From: Streptomyces sp. MJM8645
GTDB taxonomy: Bacteria > Actinomycetota > Actinomycetes > Streptomycetales > Streptomycetaceae
Direction: 5' to 3'
Assembly (NCBI RefSeq): GCF_001625365.1
Contig: NZ_LJJF01000001.1
Span: forward strand, 2,170,001 to 2,234,000
DNA: 64,000 nt
Part shown: piece by piece, positions 25,783 to 33,787 of the stretch
Layout of the letters: each line of letters starts with the position of its first letter
How positions within the stretch are numbered: position 1 is the first letter of the stretch
Made by a program: the position numbers and the translations under genes
Notes under the pieces: model-generated
Databases searched by the model: none
What the model was told of the DNA's origin: nothing
Seen by the model: only the letters and a program-made list of their open reading frames with translations

Positions 25783-26223
25783 ATGGGTGCGGTGAAGGTG
25801 ACCGGGGCGGCGGTGTCGGGGGTGTTGGCGGCGACGGGGGCGCTGCACGCGGTGTGGGCGGTGACGCCGTGGCCGCTGCGGACGCCGGAGGAGTTCGCGG
25901 ACACCGTGGTCGGCGCGGGCGACGGACCACCGTCCCCGGCGGCCTGCGTCGCGGTGGCGGGGCTGCTCGGGACGGCCGCGTACCTGGTGGGGGCGGAGGC
26001 CGGGGTTCTGCCGGCGGTGGGGCCGCGGCGGCTGCGGCGGGCCGGGGTGCGGGCAGTGGCCGGGGTGATGCTGGCGCGCGGCGCCGGCGGCCTGGTGCTG
26101 TTCGGGAGGGCCGTCGAGCGCTCGGAGCGGTTCAAGCGGCTGGACACCCGGTACTACTCGCCGCTCTGCCTGGCGCTGGCGGCCGGAACGGCCGTGGTCG
26201 CGGGGGCCGGCGGCGCCGAGTAG
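25783..26223 (+). CDS. DUF3995 membrane protein
   Basis: This 146-residue four-helix membrane protein begins VSGVLAATGALHAVWAVTPWPL, the conserved N-terminal helix with an HAxW motif of DUF3995, and ends with RYYSPLCLALAAGTAVVA. ATG 25783 is preceded by GGGGG. Function is unknown. It stands between the toxin-antitoxin-like pair and yaaA. Confidence 0.82.
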   Translation: MGAVKVTGAAVSGVLAATGALHAVWAVTPWPLRTPEEFADTVVGAGDGPPSPAACVAVAGLLGTAAYLVGAEAGVLPAVGPRRLRRAGVRAVAGVMLARGAGGLVLFGRAVERSERFKRLDTRYYSPLCLALAAGTAVVAGAGGAE

Positions 26224-26346
26224 CCGCGGCCGGGGCAACCGTCTCAGGGCCGGACAGGCAGGACGGGCAGGACGGGCCGCCCGGGGCAGGACGGTTTTGC
26301 GTAGGGTGGCGGGGTTCATCCGCTACAGAGTGTTGAGGAGTCCGCT

Positions 26347-27132
26347 GTGCTGGTGCTGTTGCCGCCTTCGGAGGGCAAGGCCGCATCCGGGGACGGGGTG
26401 CCGGTGGCGCTCGACCGGCTGTCGCTGCCCGGGCTGACGGCGGCGCGCGGCGAGGTGCTGGACGCGCTGGTCGGTCTCTGCCGGGGTGACGAGGACACCG
26501 CCGCGGAGGTGCTGGGGCTCAGCCCCGGGCTGCGCGGCGAGATCGCCCGCAACGCCGGGCTGCCTGAGGCGGGTGCCCGTCCGGCGGGCGAGGTGTACAC
26601 CGGGGTGCTGTTCGACAACCTGGGTCTGGCCACGCTGGACGCGGCCGCGTACGGCCGGGCCGAGCGGTCGCTGCTGGTCTTCTCGGGCCTGTGGGGCGCC
26701 GTGCGGATCTCCGACCGGATCCCGCCCTACCGCTGCTCGATGGGCGTGAAACTGCCCGGCCCGGGGGCGCTCGGCGCGTACTGGCGGGGCGCGATGGCGT
26801 CCGTGCTGCCGGAGGTGGCGGACGGGCTGGTGCTGGACCTGCGCAGTTCGGCGTACGCGGCGGCGTGGAAGCCGGCCGGCGAGGTGGCCTCCCGGACGGC
26901 GACCGTCCGGGTGCTCCAGGAGCGCAACGGCAAGCGCACGGTCGTCAGCCACTTCAACAAGGCGACCAAGGGGCGCCTGGTGCGGGACCTGCTGGTCGCG
27001 GGGATCGAGCCGAAGACGCCGGGCGAGCTGCTGGACGCGCTGCGGGGCCTGGGGCACCGGGTGGAGCTCGCCGCCGAAGGCACGGCGCGCAAGCCGTGGC
27101 AGCTGGACGTGGTGGTCACCGAGGTGCACTGA
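26347..27132 (+). CDS. yaaA: YaaA family peroxide stress protein (UPF0246)
   Basis: This 261-residue protein begins LVLLPPSEGKAASGDGVPV, the family's diagnostic LxPSE-K start. GEVYTGVLFDNLGLATLD, LVFSGLWGAVRISDRIPPYR and the C-terminal VVSHFNKATKGRLVRDLL follow. In E. coli YaaA lowers unincorporated iron under peroxide stress and binds DNA; the actinobacterial role is inferred. GTG 26347 has TTGAGGAG directly upstream. It is convergent with the RNase H fusion gene. Confidence 0.92.
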   Translation: MLVLLPPSEGKAASGDGVPVALDRLSLPGLTAARGEVLDALVGLCRGDEDTAAEVLGLSPGLRGEIARNAGLPEAGARPAGEVYTGVLFDNLGLATLDAAAYGRAERSLLVFSGLWGAVRISDRIPPYRCSMGVKLPGPGALGAYWRGAMASVLPEVADGLVLDLRSSAYAAAWKPAGEVASRTATVRVLQERNGKRTVVSHFNKATKGRLVRDLLVAGIEPKTPGELLDALRGLGHRVELAAEGTARKPWQLDVVVTEVH

Positions 27133-27181
27133 GCCCGCTCCGGGGGGCGGTCCCCCGCACCGCTCCCCCGAAGCCAGGCGT

Positions 27182-28318
27182 TCAGCGCAGGTGCGAGGTG
27201 TCGTTGAGCAGCCGCAGCGAGGCGTTGCCGTCCGCGTAGTACTGGACGGCGCAGAACGAGGCGGCGGACAGCTCCATCCGGTACAGCGCGTCCGGCGGGG
27301 CGCCGAGCGCCAGCCGGACCAGCGTCTTGATCGGGCTGACGTGGGAGACCACCAGCACGGTCCTGCCGGGGTGCCGGGCGATGATCTTGTCCCGGGCGAC
27401 GCCGGCCCGGTGGGTGAGCGTGGTGAAGCTCTCCGTGCTGCCGGTGGGCTTGGCCTTCGCCGAACCGAGCCAGGCCGCCAGGTCCTCCGGGTGGCGCTCC
27501 TGCACCTCGGCGAAGGTCAGGCCCTCCCAGTCGCCGAAGTCGACCTCGCGCAGCCCGTCCTCGTACCGGACCTCCAGGCCGAGCCGGGCGGCGACGATCT
27601 CGGCGGTCTCCCGGGTGCGGCGCATCGGCGAGGCCACCACGGCCTGGATGCTGCCGCGGGCGGCCAGTTCCTCGGCAGCCCGCGCGGCCTGCCAGCGGCC
27701 CTTGTCGGACAGTTCCGGGTCGCTGCCGCCACTGCCGGAGAAGCGCTTCTGCGGGGTCAGCGCGGTCTCGCCGTGGCGGAGCAGGACGAAGGTGGTCGGG
27801 GTGCCGAGGTCGGCGGGGGCGGCCCAGCCGGCCTTGGGGGCGGCGGTCTCCAGCGGCGGCTCGTCCACCACCGCGGCGGCCCGCGGCCTGGGCTCCCACT
27901 GGCGGCCGGCCTTGCCCGCGTCCATCGCCTCGTTGGCGAGCCGGTCGGCGTCCTTGTTCCGCTCGCGCGGGATCCAGGTGTACGTCACCCGGGCGCGCGG
28001 GAGGATCGTGCGGGCCTCGGCGGCGAGCGGCTGCATGTCGGGGTGCTTGATCTTCCAGCGCCCGGACATCTGCTCGACGACCAGCTTGGAGTCCATCCGG
28101 ACGTCCACCGAGGCGTCCGGGTCGAGCTCCCGGGCCGCCTTGAGGCCGGCGATCAGGCCCTTGTACTCGGCCACGTTGTTGGTGGCGTGGCCGATGAACT
28201 CGGCGGCCTCGGCGATGATCTGCCCGGTGTCGCCGTCCCGGACCACCGCGCCGTAGCCGGCCGGCCCCGGGTTGCCCCGGGACCCGCCGTCCGCCTCGAC
28301 GATGAAGCGAGCCGCCAC
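27182..28318 (-). CDS. bifunctional RNase H / acid phosphatase (histidine phosphatase)
   Basis: This 378-residue fusion has residues 1-135 as a type I RNase H with the acidic residues Asp10 (VEADGGSRGNPG), Glu51 (NNVAEYKGL), Asp76 (RMDSKLV) and Asp125 (NKDADRLANEA). From about 175 there is a histidine phosphatase domain with LLRHGETAL, SDKGRWQA and VVSHVSPIKTL. Related actinobacterial proteins hydrolyse RNA in RNA/DNA hybrids and dephosphorylate alpha-ribazole phosphate in cobalamin synthesis. GTG 28318 starts 4 bp after the zinc-ribbon gene stop, so the two are coupled. An operon with Nif3 upstream is conserved in Streptomyces. Confidence 0.95.
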   Translation of the reverse strand: MAARFIVEADGGSRGNPGPAGYGAVVRDGDTGQIIAEAAEFIGHATNNVAEYKGLIAGLKAARELDPDASVDVRMDSKLVVEQMSGRWKIKHPDMQPLAAEARTILPRARVTYTWIPRERNKDADRLANEAMDAGKAGRQWEPRPRAAAVVDEPPLETAAPKAGWAAPADLGTPTTFVLLRHGETALTPQKRFSGSGGSDPELSDKGRWQAARAAEELAARGSIQAVVASPMRRTRETAEIVAARLGLEVRYEDGLREVDFGDWEGLTFAEVQERHPEDLAAWLGSAKAKPTGSTESFTTLTHRAGVARDKIIARHPGRTVLVVSHVSPIKTLVRLALGAPPDALYRMELSAASFCAVQYYADGNASLRLLNDTSHLR

Positions 28319-28322
28319 CGGG

Positions 28323-29066
28323 TCAGGCGCCCGAATCGGCGGTGCGGACCAGGATCCGCGAGCAGTTCTCGCAGCGGACCACCTTGTCGGCCGGCTCGGC
28401 CTTGATGGCGTTGAACTCGGTGATGGAGAACTCGGTGCGGCAGCCCTCGCAGCGGCGCTGGTAGAGGCGGGCCGCGCCGACGCCGCCCTGCGTCTGGCGC
28501 AGCTTGGTGTAGACCTTCAGCAGGTCGGCGGGGACGACGGCGGCGACGGTCTCGCGGTCCCGCTTGACCTTGTCGGCCTCGGTGTCGATCTCGGCGAAGG
28601 CGGCGTCCCGGCGGGTCTCGGCCTCGGTGAGGACGACGGTGGAGTGCTGCAGGCGCGCGGTCAGCTCGGTGACCCGGGTCTGGGCGCTCTCCAGCCGCTC
28701 CATGACCTCCAGCACGATCTCCTCCAGGTCGCCCTGGCGCTTGGCCAGCGAGCCGATCTCGTGCTGGAGGTTCTCCAGGTCCCTCGGCGAGGTGATCGCG
28801 CCGGAGTCCAGGCGCTGCTGGTTGCGGGCGGACCGGGCGCGGACCTGCTCCACGTCCTGCTCGGCCTTGGTCAGCTCACGCGTGGTGTCGCCCTGCTGGG
28901 CCTCGGCGGCGACCACCAGGTCCTTGAGCGCGGTGTGGTCGGCGGAGGCCTTCTCGATCTCGGCGTGCTCGGGCAGGCTCCGGCGCCGGTGGGCCAGCTG
29001 GTCGAGCTTCGAGTCGAAGGCCTGGAGGTCGAGCAGGCGGATCTGGTCGGCGGGCGCGGCGTTCAA
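28323..29066 (-). CDS. coiled-coil protein with C4-type zinc ribbon
   Basis: This 247-residue protein is a long antiparallel coiled coil (about residues 20-180, rich in Glu, Gln, Ala and Arg) ending in a zinc ribbon CEGCRTEFSITEF ... VRCENCSRILV. It resembles the Helicobacter HP0958/CT398 family, which binds RNA and partners of secretion or transcription systems. The start TTG 29066 is chosen because AGGAGCC lies 6-12 bp upstream and the protein then opens as family members do (NAAPADQIRLLDLQAFDS). It is the middle gene of the Nif3 / zinc-ribbon / RNase H operon. Confidence 0.88.
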   Translation of the reverse strand: MNAAPADQIRLLDLQAFDSKLDQLAHRRRSLPEHAEIEKASADHTALKDLVVAAEAQQGDTTRELTKAEQDVEQVRARSARNQQRLDSGAITSPRDLENLQHEIGSLAKRQGDLEEIVLEVMERLESAQTRVTELTARLQHSTVVLTEAETRRDAAFAEIDTEADKVKRDRETVAAVVPADLLKVYTKLRQTQGGVGAARLYQRRCEGCRTEFSITEFNAIKAEPADKVVRCENCSRILVRTADSGA

Positions 29067-29089
29067 GGGGAAGGCTCCTGTGAATCGGG

Positions 29090-29926
29090 TCAGGCGGTGA
29101 AGGACATGGGGGCGTGCGCGGTCCACGGGTCGGTGACCCGGTGGGAGACCTTGGTCTCCACGGCCCAGCCGCGCTGCTCGGCGGCGGCGTGCAGGGCCCG
29201 CTCGGCCAGGGCGAGCCAGGGCCACTCGGTGGCCCAGTGCGCGGCGTCGACCAGGGCGACCGGCGCCGCCTCGGCGGCCTCGGACGCGGGGTGGTGGCGC
29301 AGGTCGGCGGTGAGGTAGGCGTCCACCCCGGCCACCCGCACCTCGGCGAGGAAGCTGTCGCCCGAGCCGCCGCACACTGCGACCCGGCTCACCAGCCGGT
29401 CCGGGTCGCCGGAGACCCGGACGCCCGTGGCGGTGGCCGGCAGGCCCTCGGCCACCTGCGCGGCGAAGGCCGACAGGGGCAGCGGGGGCTCCAGCAAGCC
29501 GATGCGGCCGGTGCCGCGGCGGCCCAGCGGGTCGGTCGGGTCCGGCACCAGCGGGCCGGTCACCCGCAGGCCCACCGCCTCGGCGAGCGCGTCCGAGACG
29601 CCGGGGTCGGCGTGGTCGGCGTTGGTGTGCGCGACGTGCAGGGCGATGCCGTTGCTGATCAGCGTGTGCACGACCCGGCCCTTGAAGGTGGTCGCGGCGA
29701 CGCTGGTGGTGCCGCGCAGATAGAGGGGGTGGTGGGTGACCACCAGGTCGGCGCCCCACTCGACGGCCTCGTCGACGACCGTCTGCACGGGGTCGACGGC
29801 GAACAGCACGCGGCCGACCTCGGCCTGGGGGTCTCCGCAGACCAGGCCGACGGCGTCCCAGGCCTCCGCCCACTGCGGCGGGTAGACCTCTTCGAGCGCG
29901 GTGATGACGTCGGACAGTTTCGGCAC
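29090..29926 (-). CDS. Nif3-like dinuclear metal-center protein
   Basis: This 278-residue member of the NIF3/YbgI family forms toroidal hexamers with a di-metal site. Metal-binding residues are visible in THHPLYLRG, the VAHTNADHADPG stretch and the C-terminal VDAAHWATEWP. It also has WDAVGLVCGDPQ and VAVCGGSGDSFLAEV. The roughly 100-residue insert seen in longer (YqfO-type) homologues is absent. A free-standing relative of that insert is encoded at 60157-60486. The start is GTG 29926. Biochemical role is uncertain; GTP cyclohydrolase-like activity has been suggested for relatives. Confidence 0.92.
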   Translation of the reverse strand: MPKLSDVITALEEVYPPQWAEAWDAVGLVCGDPQAEVGRVLFAVDPVQTVVDEAVEWGADLVVTHHPLYLRGTTSVAATTFKGRVVHTLISNGIALHVAHTNADHADPGVSDALAEAVGLRVTGPLVPDPTDPLGRRGTGRIGLLEPPLPLSAFAAQVAEGLPATATGVRVSGDPDRLVSRVAVCGGSGDSFLAEVRVAGVDAYLTADLRHHPASEAAEAAPVALVDAAHWATEWPWLALAERALHAAAEQRGWAVETKVSHRVTDPWTAHAPMSFTA

Positions 29927-30559
29927 CTGTCGAGACTACCGTGCGCGCGGGGGCGGTCGGGCCTCGGCCGTTCGGCGACCTGGGCGGCGGGGCGGCGGCA
30001 GCGGGGCGGCCGGTGCGGCGGGGATGCGGCGGCGGCGCGGTTCGGACACGGGTGCCGATGGCGTACGGACGCGCGTCAATCTGCGGTGGGGGCGCCCGGG
30101 AGGGGCCGGCGCCGGTCGCACGCGCCCGCGCGCCCGGCGCCCACTGCTCACACGGGAGCCCTCGCACGAATTCGAAACCGCTTCCCGATCACCCTTACGA
30201 GTGAAGTGACCGGCTCTACGTTGAGCCACTCCCGCCTCGAAAGTAACTTCAGTCCTGCGAACGGGAGTTGCCCCGACAGTTGCCCCGACCGGGGGTCGGG
30301 AAGGCGCTCCGCCGGACACGGGCCCTGGCGAGACCGGGCCCGGGGCGGGCACGGCCGGGGCTCCTGCCCCAGGCGCGGCACCGCCGTACCAGGGCGGTGC
30401 GCCGCACCGGGGCGGCACGCCACACCGAGGCGGCACTCCCGTTCAGGGGCGGCACTCCCGCTCCTTCCGAGGAAACCGATCAGGCCGGGCCGCACGCCCG
30501 GGTGCCGGAGCAGGTGGGCACCCGCGGGCGGCGGACGAGACGAAGGGATGTGGTGGCGA
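29927..30559. promoter_or_regulatory. long intergenic region upstream of the lanthipeptide synthetase
   Basis: About 630 bp without a supportable gene. The part from 30166 to 30262 is clearly lower in G+C and is the likely promoter zone for the downstream operon. It includes a small hairpin (GGCTC-tacgtt-GAGCC, 30212-30227) and two tandem copies of AGTTGCCCCGAC at 30266-30277 and 30278-30289. The remainder is extremely G+C-rich spacer. Confidence 0.45.
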
Positions 30560-33500
30560 ATGGCGGCGGGCACATCGCTGCGTACGGCCGGGGGCGGGGA
30601 ATCGGCGGGCCACGGGCCGGATGCGGCCGGACCGTGGCCGGAGAAGACGCGGGCGGCGCTGGCAGAGGCCGGCGGCCGGGGAGGCGGCGGCGACTGGGAG
30701 GTCACCGCCGGGGGCTTCTGGTGCACGGCCAGGCCGCCCGCGTCGGTTCCACTCCCGGAGCAGGGCTGGAAGCTCCACGTCAGCGCGGCCTCGGCGGCGG
30801 GCGAAGCAGTGCTCGCGGCCGTCGTACGGGCTCTCGCCGACGACCCGTGCCCGTTCAAGTTCGCCGCCGGGGAGCAGCGGCTGCGCGAGCTCAACTCCCG
30901 TAACAGCGATCGGGGTTCGGCCGGCAAGTTCATCACCGTCTACCCGGCCGACGACGCCCAGTTCCGGCGGCTGGCCGCCGGACTCGACCGGGCCACCGCC
31001 GGACTGCCCGGGCCCGTCGTGCTCTCCGACCGCCCCTACCGGCCCGGCAGCCTGGTCCACTACCGGTACGGCGCCTTCGCGGCCCGCGCCGAGCTCGGCC
31101 ACGACGGGGAGTACCGGTCCGTCCTGCACGGGCCGGACGGCGAACGGGCCGAGGACGTGCGCGGCGCCTCCTACCGGGCGCCGTCCTGGGCCAGCGACCC
31201 GCTGGAGACCGGTGCGGCCCGGCCGGGGCCGAAACGCGGCGCGGGCGTGCTGCTCGCCGAGCGGTACGCGATCACCGCCGCCGTACGGCACAGCACCAAG
31301 GGCGGGGTCTTCCTCGGCCGGGAGGCCGCGAGCGGCGCCGAGGTCGTGGTCAAGCAGGCCCGCGCACACATCGAGATCGACCGGGCCGGCACCGACGCCC
31401 GCGACGCCCTGCGGCACGAGGCCGCCCTGCTGACCCGGCTGGACGGGCAGGGCCTGGCACCCCGCCCGATCGAACTGATCGAACGGGACGACTCCGTCTT
31501 CCTCGTGCAGGAACGAATCGCCGGACAGCCGCTCGGCGCGTGGGTCGCCGCCCGGCTGCGGCGCGACGGCAGCCCCGACGTCGACTGGGCCGACGCCGGA
31601 CCGGTCGCGCACGCCCTCCTCGACCTCGTCGACCGGGTGCACACCCAAGGACTCGTCCTGCGCGACCTCTCCCCCGGCAACGTGATGGTCCGCCCCGACG
31701 GCCGCCTCCGGCTCGTCGACCTCGAACTCGCCGCCGAAACCGGCCGCCCCGCCGGCTCCGCCGGCACCCCCGGCTACCGCGCCCCCGAACAGGGGCCCGG
31801 CCGACTCGGCCTCGTCCACGACGGCACCTGCGTCGCCGACCCGGCCGTCGACCTGTACGCCCTCGGCGGCCTGCTCTTCCTCCTCGCCACCGGCCACGAC
31901 CCGCTGCTCCCGGACGACCTGCCCCGGGCCCGCCCGGTCACCGAGCGCCTCGGCCGCTGGCTCACCCTCGCCGCCCGCACCGGCACCACCGCCCGCCGCC
32001 TCGCCCCCGCCGTCCTCGGCCTCCGGGCCGAACAGCCGGGGCAGCGCTGGAGCCTCGCCCAGGCCAGGGCGGAACTCACGGGCGGAGCCACTGCGGAAGC
32101 CCGGCGCAGCGGTGACACACGCCCGGGCGGGGCTCCCGGTGCCGCGCACGGGCATGAGACCACCACCGCCGTCACCCCCCTGTGGCAGGCCCCGAACCGG
32201 CGGACCGCGCACACCCGGCACCCCGACGGCCCCCATGCCGCCTGCCCGACCGGCGACGCCGCCACCGCACCCCCGCAGCGAGCCGCCGACGGCAGTGCCG
32301 CGCCCGCCAGGGCCGGTGCCATGCGGGCCGCCGCCGCTCCGCCGTGGCGCGCTGCGGCCCACCGGGCCGCGCCCGCCGAGCACTCCGCCGACGCCCACGA
32401 CGACCGTTCCGCGACCGACCCGACCGACCCGGCCGCCGCGACCGCCGCGACCGGCGGCCCCCGGGCTGCCGTCCGACCCGACGGCGCCGCTGCGGACGCA
32501 ACCTGCCGCGCGTCGGCCGGCCTCCTCGACCGGGTGCTGTGCGACGGCCTGCGGCAGCTGGCCGTCACGGCCACGCCGCTGCGGCGGGACCGGTTGTGGC
32601 CGGTCGTACCCGCCGGGGAGCGGACGGATCCGTGCAATGTGCAGCACGGCGCCGCCGGGGTGCTGGCGGTGCTGGCGCGGGCGGTGGCGGCGGAGGACCT
32701 GCCGGGCGAGGTGCGCGCGGAGGCCGCGCGGACGGCACGGACGGCCGCCGGGTGGATCGAACAGCGCCTGGCCGCCGAGCCGGTGGTGCTGCCCGGGCTG
32801 CACTTCGGGCGGTCGGGGACGGCCTGGGCGCTGCTGGACGCCGCCCGGGCGTTGGGCGACGACGCGCTGGCCGTTCGGGCCGCCGCGCTCGCCCGGCGGA
32901 TCCCCGTCGAGTGGCCCAACCCCGACGTCTGCCACGGCGCAGCCGGCTCCGGGTTCACCCAACTCCGCTTTGCGGCGGCAGACATCACCTCCCTCGATCC
33001 GGACTTCCTCGACCGCGCCGCCCACTGCGGCCACGCCCTGCTCGCCGCCGCCCGGCACGAGCCGTACGGGCGGGTGTGGCCGGTGCCGGCGGACTTCGAC
33101 TCGGCGCTCGCCGGGATCACCCACCTGGGCTTCGCGCACGGCGTGGCCGGTGTGGGCGCCTTCCTGCTGGCCGCCGCCGAGGCGACCGGCGACCGCGACC
33201 TGCTCGCCGGCGCCGTCGAGGCCGGGCGCACACTCGCCGCGACCGTCCGCTGGGACGCGCCGCGCGAGAGCGCCTGGTGGCCGCAGAGCGCGGACGATCC
33301 GGACCGCGTCAGGCTGGCGCACTGGTGCAGCGGCTCGTCCGGCGTGGGCACCTTCCTGCTGCGGCTCTGGCGGGCCACCGGCGACGCCACCGCGCACGGG
33401 CTGGCGCTGGCCGCCGGGCGCGCCGTACTGGCCGGGCGCTGGCACGGCGGGGTGAGCGCCTGCCACGGCCTGGCCGGCGACGGCGAGTACCTGCTCGACC

Positions 33501-33787
33501 TTGCCGAGGCCGCCGATGCCGCCGATGTCGCCGACGAGCGGGAATTCCGTTCCGGCGCCGAGGAGTTGGCGCAGCTGATCGCTGCTCGGTCGGCGCTGCG
33601 GGGCGGCCTGCTGGTGCTGCCGGACGAGACCGGGACGGGCTGCGCGGCAGGCTACGGCACCGGCGCGGCGGGCGCGTTGGCCTTCCTGCTGCGGCTGCGG
33701 CACGGCGGCCCCCGGCTCTGGGTGGATCCGGTGCCGCCCGCCGTACGCCGGTCCCAGGGCGCGGCAAGCGGGGTGAGCGGGGCATGA
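30560..33787 (+). CDS. lanL: class IV lanthionine synthetase (LanL): lyase-kinase-cyclase
   Basis: This three-domain enzyme of about 1075 residues phosphorylates Ser/Thr of a precursor, eliminates phosphate and closes thioether rings. Residues about 40-190 are the phosphoSer/Thr lyase domain (GWKLHVS, Lys71; PFKFAAGEQR, Lys100; GSAGKFITVYP). About 235-500 is the kinase: VVVKQAR with Lys265, RDLSPGNVM with Asp369, and LVDLELA with Asp387. After a 140-residue Ala/Pro-rich linker, the LanC-like cyclase has GFAHGVAG (His860) and zinc ligands Cys923 (HWCSGSSG), Cys968 and His969 (SACHGLAG). Class III enzymes lack these ligands, so this is class IV. The start is ATG 30560 or 30548; the ribosome-site spacing is ambiguous. 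Confidence 0.92.
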   Translation: MAAGTSLRTAGGGESAGHGPDAAGPWPEKTRAALAEAGGRGGGGDWEVTAGGFWCTARPPASVPLPEQGWKLHVSAASAAGEAVLAAVVRALADDPCPFKFAAGEQRLRELNSRNSDRGSAGKFITVYPADDAQFRRLAAGLDRATAGLPGPVVLSDRPYRPGSLVHYRYGAFAARAELGHDGEYRSVLHGPDGERAEDVRGASYRAPSWASDPLETGAARPGPKRGAGVLLAERYAITAAVRHSTKGGVFLGREAASGAEVVVKQARAHIEIDRAGTDARDALRHEAALLTRLDGQGLAPRPIELIERDDSVFLVQERIAGQPLGAWVAARLRRDGSPDVDWADAGPVAHALLDLVDRVHTQGLVLRDLSPGNVMVRPDGRLRLVDLELAAETGRPAGSAGTPGYRAPEQGPGRLGLVHDGTCVADPAVDLYALGGLLFLLATGHDPLLPDDLPRARPVTERLGRWLTLAARTGTTARRLAPAVLGLRAEQPGQRWSLAQARAELTGGATAEARRSGDTRPGGAPGAAHGHETTTAVTPLWQAPNRRTAHTRHPDGPHAACPTGDAATAPPQRAADGSAAPARAGAMRAAAAPPWRAAAHRAAPAEHSADAHDDRSATDPTDPAAATAATGGPRAAVRPDGAAADATCRASAGLLDRVLCDGLRQLAVTATPLRRDRLWPVVPAGERTDPCNVQHGAAGVLAVLARAVAAEDLPGEVRAEAARTARTAAGWIEQRLAAEPVVLPGLHFGRSGTAWALLDAARALGDDALAVRAAALARRIPVEWPNPDVCHGAAGSGFTQLRFAAADITSLDPDFLDRAAHCGHALLAAARHEPYGRVWPVPADFDSALAGITHLGFAHGVAGVGAFLLAAAEATGDRDLLAGAVEAGRTLAATVRWDAPRESAWWPQSADDPDRVRLAHWCSGSSGVGTFLLRLWRATGDATAHGLALAAGRAVLAGRWHGGVSACHGLAGDGEYLLDLAEAADAADVADEREFRSGAEELAQLIAARSALRGGLLVLPDETGTGCAAGYGTGAAGALAFLLRLRHGGPRLWVDPVPPAVRRSQGAASGVSGA

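Noticed and set aside
30560..33787. Class III (LanKC) assignment of the synthetase
   Set aside because: The cyclase keeps WCSG, CHG and the HG catalytic motif, that is, all zinc ligands; class III enzymes lack them. The POP protease neighbour remains a class III-like trait.
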